Assembly (NCBI RefSeq): GCF_025698545.1
Contig: NC_068577.1
Coordinates: 4,851,501-4,915,500 of the forward strand
Source of the DNA: Gossypium raimondii
Taxonomy: Eukaryota > Streptophyta > Magnoliopsida > Malvales > Malvaceae
Reading direction: 5' to 3'
DNA length: 64,000 bases
Shown: positions 21,796 to 34,600 of the stretch, in pieces
Layout of the letters: the number at the start of each line of letters is the position of its first letter
Numbering within the stretch: position 1 is the stretch's first letter
The notes under the pieces: generated by a model
What the model was told of the DNA's origin: nothing
The model's input: the letters and a program-made list of their open reading frames with translations, nothing else
Database searches by the model: none
Made by a program: the position numbers and the translations under genes

Positions 21796-24520
21796 TCAAT
21801 CTGGGAGTCTCGGCCATCTTTTTTCTGGTGCGCGACTGGTGTAATCCAATACTACTCCCACTGGGAGCTTTCTTTCACCCCTTTTCAACACTTCGTGCGT
21901 AAGATTATGGGCACATTTATTTTCCGATCTATGAACAAACTGGAAATCAATTTCTTGAAAATGAACCTTTTTGCTTTTAATATCTCTAATGAGTGCCCCA
22001 ATAATTGATTTATCTGGAGCAGTAGTTTGACATTTCTTAATAACTGTTCTTGAATCCCCCACAATTGCTATTGAATTAAACCCCAAAGAGATTTCTAATT
22101 GAATGACTTGTAAACCTGCATATGCTTCTGTTGCAAACGGAGACAAGATTGATCTATGTATAGCTGTCTTCGAGGCTAAAATCTCGCCCATCAAACCCTG
22201 AACCACCATTCCCGAAGCCGATTTAGAAGATCGTCTGTCGACGCCAACCTTGCTTGGCTAATAACGCAATATTAAATTGTCCAAGATTTCGGAACCCCAA
22301 ATCATCGTTCTCTTTTAATGTGCAAAGATCCTTCCAAACACATCAGTGAATACCCTTCTTGCCCTGACCTTTTTATCACCAAAAATTCGCAATAATACTC
22401 TCCAAGTCAGCACATAAGGATTTGGATAGTAAAAAGTAAGCTATTGTATAGGTCAGTATAGATTAAAGAATAACCTTTTTGAACTTTTTTTTCCCACCTT
22501 GAGAGAGATGCCTAACACTCCAATTATCAATTCGTTGCTTAAATCTATCCTTAAAATTTTGGAAAGACGTTTTTTTTCCTTTTACCCACCATGTTAGGTA
22601 GGCCAAGATAACATTCTGGGTCACTTGAACTGCACACACCAAGTATACTAGCAACCATTCTTCTTTCTTCTTCTTGTGTATTAGTACTAAAAAAGACGAT
22701 TGATTTGTCATAATTGACATACTGACCTGAACAATTTCCATATTCAACTAAAGTTCCCTTTAATAAAAAAGCTCATTTGTTTGTTGCCTCCCCAAATAAA
22801 ATACAGTCATCTGTAAATAATAAATGTGAGATCTATGGACCACTCCTATTGGCCTTAACCCCTTTCAATAGTCCTTCCCTCATTGAAAGTTGCATAAGAC
22901 AAGATAAGCCCTCTCCGCATATAAAAATAAAAACGAGCTCAAATGATCACCCTGTCTTAGTCTTCTAGTTAGACGAAAATTTTCTCCAACATGGCCATTA
23001 AAGACCATTGAATAAGAAACTATAGTCACACATTTCATGAGAGATTCAATCCAGCCTGGATTAAAACCCATTCGCACCATCATTTCCTTTACAAAGCTCT
23101 ATTCAACCCTATCATATACTTTGCTCATATCAAGTTTCACCACCATAAACCTATTTTCCCCATTTTCTTCTTTTTAATATATATAATATTTCATAAGTCA
23201 ACAAAACATTGTCCGAAATTAACCTTCCTAGCACAAAAGCACTTTGTGCAGCATCAATGCATTTTTCTAACACTTTTCTAAAGCGATTCGCTATCACCTT
23301 TGACATCAATTTATAAAGTACATTGCATAAACTAATGGGCCGAAAACGAGTAATATTGGAGGGATTGACAATTTTAGGAATTAACACAATACAAGTAGTA
23401 TTAATTGAACTAACATCCATACCTCCATTCAAAAGTCGTAGGCAAAATGATGTAATATCTTCCCCAATGATATGCCAACACTTCTGATAAAATAAAATCG
23501 GGAATCCGTACTCACCTGGTGCTTTTGTAGGCCTCATCTCAGAAAGCGTCGATCGAATCTCCTTCTTTGTATATATTGTCATGAGCCTTTGATTGTCCTC
23601 CTTGAAAACACAACGATCAATACTCGACAAAAGATGGTCATAATTTCCCCTTTCACCGTCGAAAATAAATTCAGAAAATGAGATCTAGCAATTACTTTCA
23701 TTTTTCGTATGACCTCCGTTTCCCTTCCATCCTTATACTACATTTTACGAATGAAAATTTTCCTCTGTCGCTATCTCGCTTGACTATGAAAGAAAGCTGT
23801 ATTTCTATCCCCAAGTTTTAGCCAATTCACTCGAGCCCTTTGTTCCCAGTAGTGTTCATCCTTTTCAATTTCAAAGTTAAGTTGAATCTTCATATCAATA
23901 ATTTCAAACAGATTATTATCATCCCTTTAGGCTCCCATCAGCTCTGACAGTCTTGATGTTAAAAACTCATTTCTCCTTTTTTTATTTTTTCATATTCGAG
24001 CAGCCCATCTCTTCAAACCTTTTCTTAAGATTTTCAATTTTTGCAACAAATCTCCTGTTGACATTTCCCAAATATGTTTGACTTTGGTATTGAATAATTC
24101 ATCTAAAACCCACCAAGCTTTAAACTTAAACTTCTTATCAATCAACTAGTTGTCTTCCCTTTTCGTGGTAATTAAAAGTGGGCAATGGTCGAAAAAAGAG
24201 TGCATAAGATGTTGAATTGATGCTTCAGGAAACATAGACATCCATTCCTCAGTAGCCACTCCTCTATCCATACGCTCTTAGATGTTCGTTTCTGGCAAAT
24301 TGCCTCTCTCCCATGTGAACCAATTATCAGAATAACCTACATCCATCAAATGGCAATCCCCCAACACGTTTCGAAATACTTCCATTCTTCTTTCATCTCG
24401 AGGTAACCCTCTATTTTTCTCAAAATTATACAAAATTTCATTAAAATCTCTACAGACAAACCAAGGGATCCTCTCATTGCTACAAAGTCTTTTCAAAAGA
24501 GCACATGATTCATCCTTATC
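21796..24520 (-). pseudogene. LINE ORF2 remnant: endonuclease, reverse transcriptase, RNase H
   Basis: Broken into blocks. Endonuclease 24278-24496 (WFVCRDFNEIL, where DFNE is the conserved metal-site motif). RT 23151-23630 (KAPGEYGFPILFYQKCW, TRFRPISLCNVLYKLMSKVI, AAQSAFVLGRLISDNVL) and 22880-23083 (RLRQGDHLSSFLFLYAE). The catalytic box near 22806 reads FTDD where plant L1 elements usually have FADD. The thumb region TSFQNFKDRFKQRIDNW lies at 22463-22600. RNase H 21796-22209 has EAYAGLQVIQLEISLG and IVGDSRTVI. The frame is interrupted between all blocks. Confidence 0.85.
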
Positions 24521-24864
24521 CTATGCATAAGGGGTGCCATAGAAACCTGTATATATCCATTTATTCCCATCTTCAGAGTCTTCAATTATCACATCAATGT
24601 ACCTTTTAGAGAAATTTCAAAGCGTAATAGTAACATCACCTCGCCATGCCAAGCACAACCTTCCTCTAGAACCATTAGAGTTAACATTAATGCCATTAGC
24701 AAAACTACAACTTCGTCAAATTCTTTCCATCCTAGTCTTGTTAATCTTTGTCTCCATAAAGAAGACCATCTGGGGATTATATATATTCAGCGAATGCCGA
24801 AGTCGTCGCACTGTCAGTGAATTCCCCAAACCACTGACATTTCAACTTAAAATTTTCATTGTGT

Positions 24865-25559
24865 CTAATTAGCTTGCCTTTTGGCAGTTGCCGATGATAA
24901 AAGATTACATTCCAACATTCTCTTATTCTTTACCGTCGAAATTATGGCAACTATCGACTTCTCAATCTCCTCCCTAGATCTCTTTTTCCCTTCTTCTCCT
25001 ATTACCATACCTTTTTTTGAATCGTGATCCATTATAGATTGAACCTGTCTAGTCGATGAGTTTCCTCCATATTGTAAGGAAGAATCCGAATTCCCTTCCA
25101 AATTGATTCCTAATACAGGGTCAATGACATTCTGGTATCTCGAATTATTTCTAACGCCCCACAACCTACTTTTTAGAGCCCGACTGCCATCAAAATTTCC
25201 ACTATTTTCCCTCTCCCCATCCTCACGTAACCAGACACTATTCAATGCTAAAGCTCTTCTAGATTGTGCTCACAACGACAAATCTCAACCCATTACAACA
25301 ATTTCTACACCCAACGCCATTTTCACCTCACAAAATGAGTCACTGTGACCCAATCGACCACAATAGAAACAGAAAAGTGTCAGTCTTTCATATTTAAACC
25401 TGACATATGAGCAAATTCTGAAAAACATAACCTGCTTATTCCTCTTTAAATGACGACGTACATCAAGTTGAACTCTTATCCGCATAAAATTTCGACTTCC
25501 TTTCCTCGGATCTAAACCATCATATTCTAAGAACTTACCTATGAAATTGCCTAATTGTT
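24865..25559 (-). pseudogene. LINE ORF1 (gag-like) remnant with CCHC zinc knuckle
   Basis: Starts at the truncation point with GNFIGKFLEYD, then FMRIRVQLDVR, the usual DUF4283-type RNA-binding region of plant LINE ORF1. CFYCGRLGHSDSFC follows, a CX2CX4HX4C knuckle. The frame breaks near 25285; a basic, Ser/Asn-rich C-terminal part continues to about 24865. Confidence 0.75.
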
Positions 25560-26203
25560 TTTCACTTAATTAAATAACATAAAATAATGAAAAAATATAT
25601 ATTGAAATTAATTTATTAAAGGGTAAATTGTAAAAACGACCACTAAATTAAAGTTAAATTTACATTTTTGTCACCTAATTTTCAAAAATTAAATATTAGG
25701 CACCAACATTATCAAATTATTAGATTATGATCACCCTTCAACTAGTTACCATAAGCTAAAATGACAGGTTAATATTATCATTTGTTTGCCACATAATTAT
25801 ATTTAACTTATTTATCTAATTTTGTAAAAAAAAAACTTTTTTTAATCCATAATGTTGACACCATTTTTTTGTGAAAACGGGGTCGACTTGGATTTTAAAA
25901 ACGAAAATGAAAAAACCGGAGTCGCCACCAATTCTTTTTAATAAGGTGTGATTGGATCACCTCGAAAAGTGGTTTTTTTAATAAACGATTTGATTTTATT
26001 AAAACAACGATTTTGGTCCATGAAATTCAGAAAAACAGGTTTGGGAGTCGGTTACGTACGAGGAAGGATTAGCACCCTCGTAACACCCCAAAATTGGTAC
26101 CTAGTTGATTAGTTAATGACTTAATGTCGAAAATTGAAAATTTTAAAGAGATTTAAAGTACGATCCTTAAAAAAACTCGAATGACATAGATTGAGATTTA
26201 AGA

Positions 26204-26531
26204 GAATATTTGGCTATTTGGTCAAACGAGAAATCGAAACCCAGCACATTAGGGCATATTTTCTAATTTCCAAACGCAAAAAATTGCCTTATTTTGAAAT
26301 TTTTTAAAAGGATATTTGGCTATTTGGTCGAACGAGAAAAATCGAAACCCAGCACATTAGGGCACGTTTTCTCGAATTTCCAAATGCAAAACATTACCTT
26401 ATTTTGAAATTTTTAAAAGAATATTTGGTTATTTGGTCAAAAGAGAAAAATCGAAACCTAGCACATTAGGGCACGTTTTCTCGAATTTCCAAACGCAAAA
26501 CATTACCTTACTTTGAAAATTTTTAAAAGGA
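26204..26531 (+). repeat. Threefold ~110 bp tandem repeat inside solo LTR 1
   Basis: GATATTTGGCTATTTGGTC...AGCACATTAGGGC and TTTCCAAACGCAAAA recur three times with few changes. Solo LTR 3 has the corresponding unit once (about 49620-49735, inverted), so the amplification occurred after the copies separated. Confidence 0.8.
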
Positions 26532-27372
26532 TATTAATATGCGTAACAAAATGTTAATGAATACAATAATGTGAACATAGATAATACGAAAAATAGCAAC
26601 AAAGTAAAATAAAAGACAAATTAATATCATGCAAAATAACAAATATATAAATAAATAAAACTAAAACATTCTTCCCAAATAATAATGAAAATGTAAATAA
26701 GGAAATAAATAAAGAAAGTGAATAGGATTAAAAAGTAAAATATATATATGTATATAAAATTGTAAGATAAAAAACATGTAAGTATATTTATATATTCGTG
26801 AAATTGAGATGTGTATTGATATATATATATATATGGATATGTATTTAAATTATAGAAATATATATAATATAAGTACATGCACATATATATTTTATAAGAT
26901 ATAAAAAATACATAAACATGTATATATATAAAATATATGTATGTGTATATAAATTATAAATAAGTAAATAATAATAATAATAATAATATTAAAATGATCA
27001 ATTTAATAATAAAACAACCTAAATACCAAATAGAGGACTAAATTAGAAACTAAGCTGAAATTTTGGGTCAAATCGCTAGTAAATAAAAGGAGAAAGACCA
27101 AACTGAATACGCGAGTAACGGAGAGCGATTAAACAAATAATTTTCCCCTCTTTTCCAAACGACGACGTTTAGACGAGGGCCCAAATGAAAACGCGACAAA
27201 TCTTAGGGCCGAATTAAAAAATAGAAAATAATTAATTAAAAAAACATAAAAAGTAGAAGGGCTAAAGTTGTAATTAGCCATTCCAACAAAAACACGCGGA
27301 TCCTCCTTGCGGGTCAGGTCGGTTCTCGGGTCGAGCACGAAACGGCGTGGTTTTGGGGCATTTGGGCACTGG

Positions 27373-27407
27373 GTGAAACGACGTCGTTTCACAAGGCTAT
27401 TTAAGCC
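27373..27407 (+). promoter_or_regulatory. LTR 1 core promoter: 20 bp GACGTC palindrome plus TATTTAA box
   Basis: 27373-27392 is a perfect palindrome with core AAACGACGTCGTTT. GGCTATTTAAGCC follows at 27395-27407. GACGTC is the C-box core bound by plant bZIP factors. Position relative to the TATTTAA box suggests the U3 promoter. A related imperfect site (AAACGGCGTGGTTTT) lies about 30 bp upstream. Confidence 0.55.
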
Positions 27408-28127
27408 AAAAATTTTCAACAAAATTTCATTTTTCTTCCCTTCGCAAAAAATCTCAAAACCCTCTCTCGCTCCGATCCGCACTACCAGAATCCAAACGAC
27501 TGTCATGACCGGTCGCCGGTGTGCCAGCCGCAGTACACCAATGCAAGAAGCTAAAATTTTCCTTTTTTGCTTGAATCGTCCCTCCAACCCTCCGAACACT
27601 CCGACGTCACCAAATGGGTAAAAAATCCCTTTTTTGTTATTTAATGCTTCGAAAATAAAAAGTAAAGAAAAAAACATCACCTTTTTGAAAGAAAAACTGT
27701 TTCTGCTTTTATTTTATTTCTCGTTTTTTTTTTGTTTTTCAAAAAGAAAACCCCGCTTTTACAAACGTAAAGATCGGTCCTTTTCCGATTTTCCCCCACC
27801 CTTTGATTACATTAAACTTTTGCTTTTATAACCAAATATATGTTTTTTTGCTACTGTTTGTTTCTGCTATTTGTGTCCATTGCGTGCTCTTTTCATTTTG
27901 CAGGTAGCGCTGGAGCAGGTGGGGAGGCCGTACGGTGGCAGAGTCGGTGGCGGCACGTGGGTGTCAGAGGCTAAGGTAGGGTGCGGCACCACTTGGGTTA
28001 GAGGGGCTAAGGTTTCTGTTAGGTGTTTAGGTTTTGGGTTGATTGGGCTGTTAGGGCTTTTCTTTTTTTGGGCTTGTATTTGGGTTCTGGGCTCGGGCAA
28101 AATTTGGGCTGTACACATAAAAATATT

Positions 28128-29308
28128 GGCAATTTACCAAAAAAAGCCTATTTTTTAAATTACCGAAATGGGCCCGGTATTTTATTATTTATCGGAATGG
28201 ACCTTTTCCGGCAAATCGCGTTCACGTCAGCGCGATGTCAGGGGACCTGCCAGGAAATCGCGGCCACGTCAACGCGCTTTGCTGATGTGGCAAGAAATCA
28301 CATCCACGAGGGGGCGATTTGTTGCCACGTCAAGAAGCGCCACCGACGTGGCCGCGATTCCCTCCCACAAAAAAAACTATAAATACCCCCACCCCCTTCT
28401 TTTTTTTCACAAACTAATCCTCTCTCAAATTTCTTCTCAATTTCCTCTCAATTTTGGTGTTGAGAGGAAGCACTGCAAATAATTAAATAAGATATTTCAA
28501 AAGAAGGTGGAAAGGAAGACTAAAGCATATTGACGATAAAGTTAAAAAATTAAATAGAGAGAAATTCAAAAAAAATTAGAGTCAAAATTTTAAAGGGTCA
28601 AAAGTTCTTTTACAATTATTCATGGTGATTTAAAATAAGAATTACAAAATTAGCAATTAATAAAAATAATGAAATAAATTTTAATTATAATGACATTAAT
28701 GATTAAAACGAATGATAAAAATTTTCTATTGGTGATGGTTAATAGCAAAAGGAATTCTTTTAAGAAAAGGAAAAAAGAAAAAGAAAAGCATTCAAACAAT
28801 AGGTAAAAAGATCAACAAGAAAGTACAAATTGAACGAACTTCCGATTATTGACCTGATCATGGCTCGGGTTGTCTAGCTTGGGTCGAAGGTCTGCCCAAA
28901 AAATAGTAGGATTTGAATAAAAATATAAATTCGAAAAATGTGTTTGAATAAAAAATGAGGCCCGTTTTCTAAACGGATCGAGCCTCGAGTAAAAGTTTTT
29001 GGCTAGGGCCTGACCCAAATAAATTAATTATTTTTTAATAAAAATTATCTTGTTGTTCCTAGTGTTTTGGTGCTCTTATTTTTCTGTTGTTTTTGTTGTT
29101 ATTTTTTCTATTGTTTTTGTTATTTGTACTGGCCAATTTACCAACAAAAGCTTAATTTTTTATAATTTTTTATAAAATCGCGGCCACGTCAGCGCACTGA
29201 CGTGGACGCGATTTGTCGAAAAATGTCTCATTCCGGTAAATAATAAAATACCGGGCCCATTTCAATAAATTTATAAAAAATTAAGCTTTTATTGATAAAT
29301 TAGCCTAA
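28128..29308. mobile_element. MULE-like TIR element, about 1.2 kb, 9 bp TSD AAAAATATT
   Basis: Long terminal inverted repeats: the left end (GGCAATTTACC, AAATGGGCCCGGTATTTTAT, AATCGCGTTCACGTCAGCGC) pairs with the reverse complement of the right end (GGCTAATTTATC, the same GGGCCCGGTATTTTATTATT, AATCGCGTCCACGTCAG). Candidate duplications AAAAATATT lie at 28119-28127 and 29309-29317. Long TIRs with a 9 bp TSD fit Mutator-like elements. There is no transposase, so it is non-autonomous. Confidence 0.68.
28850..29030. repeat. Dispersed repeat, copy 1 (also at 32780-33300 and 36440-36960)
   Basis: Shared text such as GGTTTGAATAAAAATATA, GAGTCTCGAGTA and TTTTGGCTTGAGC links the three places. The two longer copies continue into TATGTTGTTATTGTTT and TTTTAGAGGCATTTACTT. 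Class unknown; it has no coding content. Confidence 0.55.
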
Positions 29309-30275
29309 AAAAATATTAATGTTTTATTTTATATATAATATATATGTTAAAATATAAATAAAATTTTATTAATTCATACTCGGTTGATTTACCATATAAG
29401 AAACCCATGCATGTGTAGGACTCCCTTTGAAGGCCTATTAGGTACTCTACATTAAATGTGTTCGTAGTCGAATTAGATCATATTTAGATTAGGTTTAAGT
29501 ATAATATTAACATATTTTATATTTGTTCAAGTTCAATTCGTCTTAAAATATGAGTTTAAAATTTTGTTCAAGTTCGTCCTTATTTGTAAAAGACTAACCC
29601 GAGTCCATTTTAAGCCCGTCTATATTTTTAAAAAAAAATTATATTATTTTAATTTAGTAATTTTAATTTATTAAAATTTTTTATATAGTCAACATAACAT
29701 AGAGTATTGTAAACATAAAAACGAATCCCATTGTCTATCCTCTCAAATTTCAAAACAAACTATTGGGGGTATCATCACACTGCGTTGAAATAAACACTTT
29801 GCGCCACCTAATTCAAAGTCAAATATCCGCAATAGATTTGCTTTTGCTTTAGGTGTTCTAACCATAAAAAAGAAAAGAAAAGAAAATTATTTTTATTATT
29901 CTTTTGGCTGACATTAATCAGGAAATGATACATTTTCAACCGCCTAATCAATGAGTTAATATATATATTAAATGAAAATGATAACCTTGAAAACAACCCA
30001 AAACAAATTGTATTAATTATACTAATTATATGGGTTTGAAGGGTAAGGCTTAATCATATCTCATTTATTCTCGCAAAAAAAAAAAGAAATTGAATTATTC
30101 AAGTTAACTCGAATACATAATTGAGCGAGTTAAATTTACAATTCAATAATAAATTGGTATAAATACTTTTTAGTCCCTATAAATTATGAAAATAGGCAAA
30201 TTGATCTCTCTTAACATAAATTACAAAATAATTCAAAATAATTTTTAAAATCAAAATTTATATTTCTAAAAATAT

Positions 30276-33200
30276 TAAAATACATATTCATAATGAACCT
30301 AAAAATTGGATATTCAAGCTTATTTGCGTTTGGATGTGCACTTGTCCTTGTTCCTTCTCGTCATGATTTTTAATCATTATATATATTTGTAATTTCATAA
30401 AATAATAATTTCAAAATAAATTCTCATATTTTTATTTTTATTTTTGAATTTTGGATGTGCATGGTCTAGATTTATTCTTTTTAATAAATTTTTACATTTT
30501 TCCTAATTTAAAAATTAAAATCCTAATTTTTATATTTATAATTTTAAATATCTTTTATAATATCATAATTTATTTGTAATATTTTTATAATTTCTTATTA
30601 TTTTTTAATAAATTGAGAATAACTTACATAAAGATCTCTTAAAACTAATGTTTTAAGGCACCGATAAGATTTTGTCATATAATCAAAATTTTAAAGCATG
30701 AAATTATTATTATACACTCATACATAGAGAAATCACGTTACAGACTCTTCCCACCACATTATTCATGGTCTCTTTCCAATTATTTATTGACACTTCAACA
30801 ATTTTTTCCATAGCATTGACACATGATTTTGATAAAAAAATTTACCCTCAACCTCAAACCCTTGAATCCTAAACATGAACCTTGAACCCTAAATTAGAAC
30901 TTGAATCCAAATCTAAACCTTGAACCTTGGGGTTCAGGGTTTGAGATTTAAGGTTCAAAATTCAAGTTTAAGGTTCAAGGTTCTGGGTTCAAGGTAAAAT
31001 AATTACCAAAATTATGTGTTAATGACACTGAAAAAATTGCACAAAAATCACTAAAATTTTAAAATTAGTTGCACTAAAATAAAAAAGTATTAACTTATGG
31101 GAAAAAAACAATATGATTGAAATTTGTAAAAGAAGAACAGACGTTTGTTTATAATTTAAAAATTAATTATTTTAAGTAATTTGTTTATAATTTAAAAATT
31201 AATTATTTTAAGTAATTTTAACTAAAGTTAAATTAAGTTAGAGAAGATATTAGATATAGATGAGTGTATAATAATACCTTGTTATTTTTAAAATTTAATG
31301 ACGTGACACTATTTTATTAGTGCCTAAAACTATACTTTTTAGGATAATCTTAATATAATTTATTTTTATAAATTATATATATTTAATAAATTTCTAATTA
31401 TGTATATCTTTAATTTTTTTTTATAAATTTCCTATAATCTTTACTATATAAAGGGAAGCCTTAAGGCCTTCCGTACCCAACTTATGTCAAATTAAAATAT
31501 AATTACTAAATCCTAAACTTTTATATTTTTATTAGTAAAAAGTTTGATATATTTTTTTTACTCGAAACGAAGCAGGATAGAAAACTAATTTTTATAATTT
31601 TTTGCCCAATTTAGTACTTAAACTTGACACCTTTTCTTAAGCTTGTACGTAATCTTTTTCGGGGTCCAATTTGATACTTGAAATTGAATCTTTTTCCTAA
31701 TTTGGTACCTAATCTTTTTTTTGATCGATTTGGTACTTGAACTAATCAAATATTTTACAAATTACTCTAATATACTAACAATATTATTTTTTATGAGGTA
31801 GCAAAAATAATAAATGTATGACCGATATGCTAGATGATATGATTTTTTATATTTTATATGTTGAATTAATTTTAGTTTTATTTATTTAATTAATTGAAAA
31901 TAATGAATTTCTTTTAATTTAAAATTTTAAAACTCTTTTTTCTTATTTAATATTAATTCATTAAGCATAGCTTAATACCTATTTTTTAACATGACTTTCC
32001 TCTAATACTGACAATATTTTTGTAGCATATAAAAAATTAACACCAACATTTAATAAATTTAGATACCAAATTAAACCTAAAAAACTTAGATACCAAATTA
32101 AGAAAAACATCAAATTTAAATATCAAATTTGACCCAAAAATTTAATATCAAATTTTAAAAAATATCGAAAAGAAAAAAGAACAAAAAAGAGTTCCTTATT
32201 TGACCTGGAATTGGATGCATTAAATTATTCCTCAAAACCGGCCCGGTTCTTACCGTTCAACTTTATTAATTGAGCAATAAATGACCTAAAATTAGAAAAC
32301 CAAACACCGCCTTCATTTTTAGCTTCTATTCAATTAAATAACATAAAATAATGAAAAAAATATGTATTGAGATTAATTTATTAAGTGGTAAATTGTAAAA
32401 ACAATAATTAAATTAAGTTTACGTTTTAATCATTTAATTTTTAAAATTAAATATTAATCATTAATATTATCAAAATATTATATTATGATCACCCTTCAAC
32501 TAATTACGATAAGTTAATATGACATATTAATATTGCCATTTGTTTACATAATTTTGTAAGAATAAATTTACTTTTATTTCATAAAGTTATATTAATATTT
32601 TATTTTATATATGTTAAAATAAATTCAATTAATTTTAGCTTTTGTTCAACACCTAAAGATGCTTTGTTTGAAGGACAAACACTACAATGCACAAAAAATG
32701 TTGTTGATGGCTAAGCTTCCAAAATGACACGACTTTAAGCAAAAATAAAATTGTACTTCGTGACTTACGGCGGTTGATTTGTCGAATTTAGAAATGATAA
32801 TGGGTCGGGTTATTCATTCAGATTTAGAGGTCTATCTGAAATGTGGAAAGGTTTGAATAAAAATATAGATTCGTAAAATGAGTTTAAAAATGGGTTGAGT
32901 CTCGAGTAGGATTTTTGGCTTGAGCTTAGCTTAAATAAGTTGTTTTGTTGTTATTTCGCTACTATTATGTTGTTATTGTTTGGGTATTATATAACTCTTG
33001 TTTTATTGCTACTTTTGCTACTATTTTAGAGGCATTTACTTATTAAGTTGCAACTATTTTAGTGTTATTTAAGTATAATGATTTTTTTAATGTATTTACC
33101 ATTTGTTGGGGAACATTTATTTTAATATTTTTAGTGTATTTGATGTATTATATTTTTAAAATTTATTTTTATATACTTAAAAAATATAATACAAATTGAC

Positions 33201-34600
33201 CGAGTCAAACTTGAATTTAACATTTTTAATTTAGATCGAGCCTGAACATAATTTTAGACCCATTTTGAGTCAAGACTGGGCATAAAAATGAACTTACAAA
33301 TTTATATTTGCCCAATCCAAATCCGACCAGCACAACTCATAATTAAGTCTAATTGAATATTCGTATGCTTGGCAATTTTTTTATTTGAATTAAAGTAGAA
33401 CATAATTTCAAAAATTAACCCAATAAACAAATAAATTCAAACTCGGTTGATTTATGCATATGTTAAAAGTAAACACTTTGCCTCGCCTAATTCAAAGTCA
33501 AATATCCACAATAATTTCCCTTTTCTTTTGCTTTTGCTTTCGGTGTTCTAACCATAAAATTAAAATAATAAATTAATCAGGAAATGGTACATTTCAACCC
33601 AAGTTTATTAATTAAATGAAAACAATAACCTTCAAAAAACCCAAAACAATAATTACTAATTTTTTAATTAATAGAATTAATACTAAATTATGCACTACCA
33701 TATACTTCTCGACCACTCTTCGTTATTCTAAGTGGTTATTCTATTTTAGGAATGTAGAATTTCTTATCTTTAATTTTGGTTTCAATAATTTTATATGATT
33801 TAAACGACATAAAAACTTTTTCTATTCTTTTATTAACAGATTTATGTATAAAATTTCATTCGCCTACAGTTGAGAACTAATGATTGGCTCTATTTACAAA
33901 GATTTTGAATTTGCTAATAATGATCAAATTATATCTAGTCTTGTTTTACCTTTCCAGTCATTCTAGATACAATTTTAAATATTGGATCTTTCGTTATTTA
34001 AATCATGTATCTCCATCACTTGTACTTATTTATCATTCAATGAATGACTAAAACCGATTTATGGATTCAATTATAATCTTTCTTACTTTCGAGATAAGCA
34101 AAGTATGTAAAGTCGTACTTTACTCTTTTTACTCATCGAGCTAGAAAAATATGTGTAATATAGATTCATTAAAAGATAATATGAAAATTAAAAGTGATTT
34201 TAGTTGAAATGATTTGTAAAGTTTTTAAAACACATTATGAGTGGACATTCTTATATCCTAGTAGATTTATTTTGAATTTAATTTTACATATATAAGTTAG
34301 TGTTTAGTTGATTTGTTGTAGTAATTATACTAATTATATGGGTTTGAAGGGTAAGGCTTAATCATATCTCATTTATTCTGATGGCATTAGGATGAGCAAA
34401 ACTCGATTAGATTAAAAAACTAAAAAATATTTCAAATTTTGAGTTATTCGAGTTGAGTTAAATTTTACTATTCAAATAACAAATTGATGTAAATATTTTT
34501 TGGTTCCTACCAATTTTGAAAATAAGTAAATTGATCTCTCAACAAAATTACAAAATAATTTTTTTAAAATCAAAATTTATATTTATTTAAAATATACACT
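30276..34600. repeat. Tandem duplication, copy B (uninterrupted)
   Basis: The 4.3 kb partner of copy A without the Harbinger, LINE, solo-LTR or MULE insertions. At the three best-resolved points the empty sites read CTTAAAACTAATGTTTTAAGG (about 30640), TTAGCTTCTATTCAATTAAA (about 32320) and TTTCATAAAGTTATATT (about 32578). No gene is visible in the unit. The small open frame at 33616-33798 is AT-rich and not convincing. Confidence 0.8.

Larger units (their letters stand above)
21433..25559 (-). mobile_element. L1-like LINE, 5'-truncated, 9 bp TSD TTTCACTTA
   Basis: A 4.1 kb non-LTR retrotransposon on the minus strand. Identical TTTCACTTA copies flank it (21424-21432 and 25560-25568). The poly(A) tail appears as a T-run at 21433-21441. 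The order from the 5' end (25559) is: end of ORF1 with a zinc knuckle, endonuclease, reverse transcriptase, RNase H, tail. The 5' end falls inside ORF1, the usual result of incomplete target-primed reverse transcription. Many stops and frameshifts show it is dead. Confidence 0.9.
25853..28115 (+). mobile_element. Solo LTR 1 (long-LTR family), TSD CATAA
   Basis: A 2263 bp LTR starting TGTTGACACC and ending GGGCTGTACA, flanked by perfect CATAA repeats (25848-25852, 28116-28120). There are no PBS, PPT or internal domains, so it is a solo LTR left by LTR-LTR recombination. The same family occurs at 42702-44674, 47835-50180 and as fragments near 51 and 54 kb. Open frames inside (for example 27129-27680 minus) are not genes. 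Size and layout suggest a Ty3/gypsy parent, but no coding part is present to prove it. Confidence 0.85.
15181..30275. repeat. Tandem duplication, copy A (inflated by four insertions)
   Basis: The pieces 15181-15558, 19790-21432, 25560-25852 and about 29309-30275 align in order with copy B (30276-34600). Shared markers include GTCATGATTTTTAA, CTTCCCACCACATTATTCAT, GTGCCTAAAACTATA, CTTTACTATATAAA, TTGGATGCATTAAATTA, GATCACCCTTCAACTA and ATATGGGTTTGAAGGGTAAG. Divergence is moderate, with many small indels. Neither copy contains an intact gene of its own. Insertions: 15559-19789, 21433-25559, 25853-28115 and 28128-29308. Confidence 0.8.

Noticed and set aside
26627-26884. 85-codon minus-strand frame rich in Tyr and Ile
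   Set aside because: Produced by AT microsatellites (TATATA and related runs) in an LTR.
26968-26990. Possible CRISPR-like or functional short repeat (AAT triplets)
   Set aside because: A simple trinucleotide microsatellite; similar tracts occur at 44066-44106.
27129-27680. 183-codon minus-strand frame as a protein-coding gene
   Set aside because: It lies wholly inside solo LTR 1. Its partial conservation with LTR 3 is reported as a finding, but there is no evidence of a gene.
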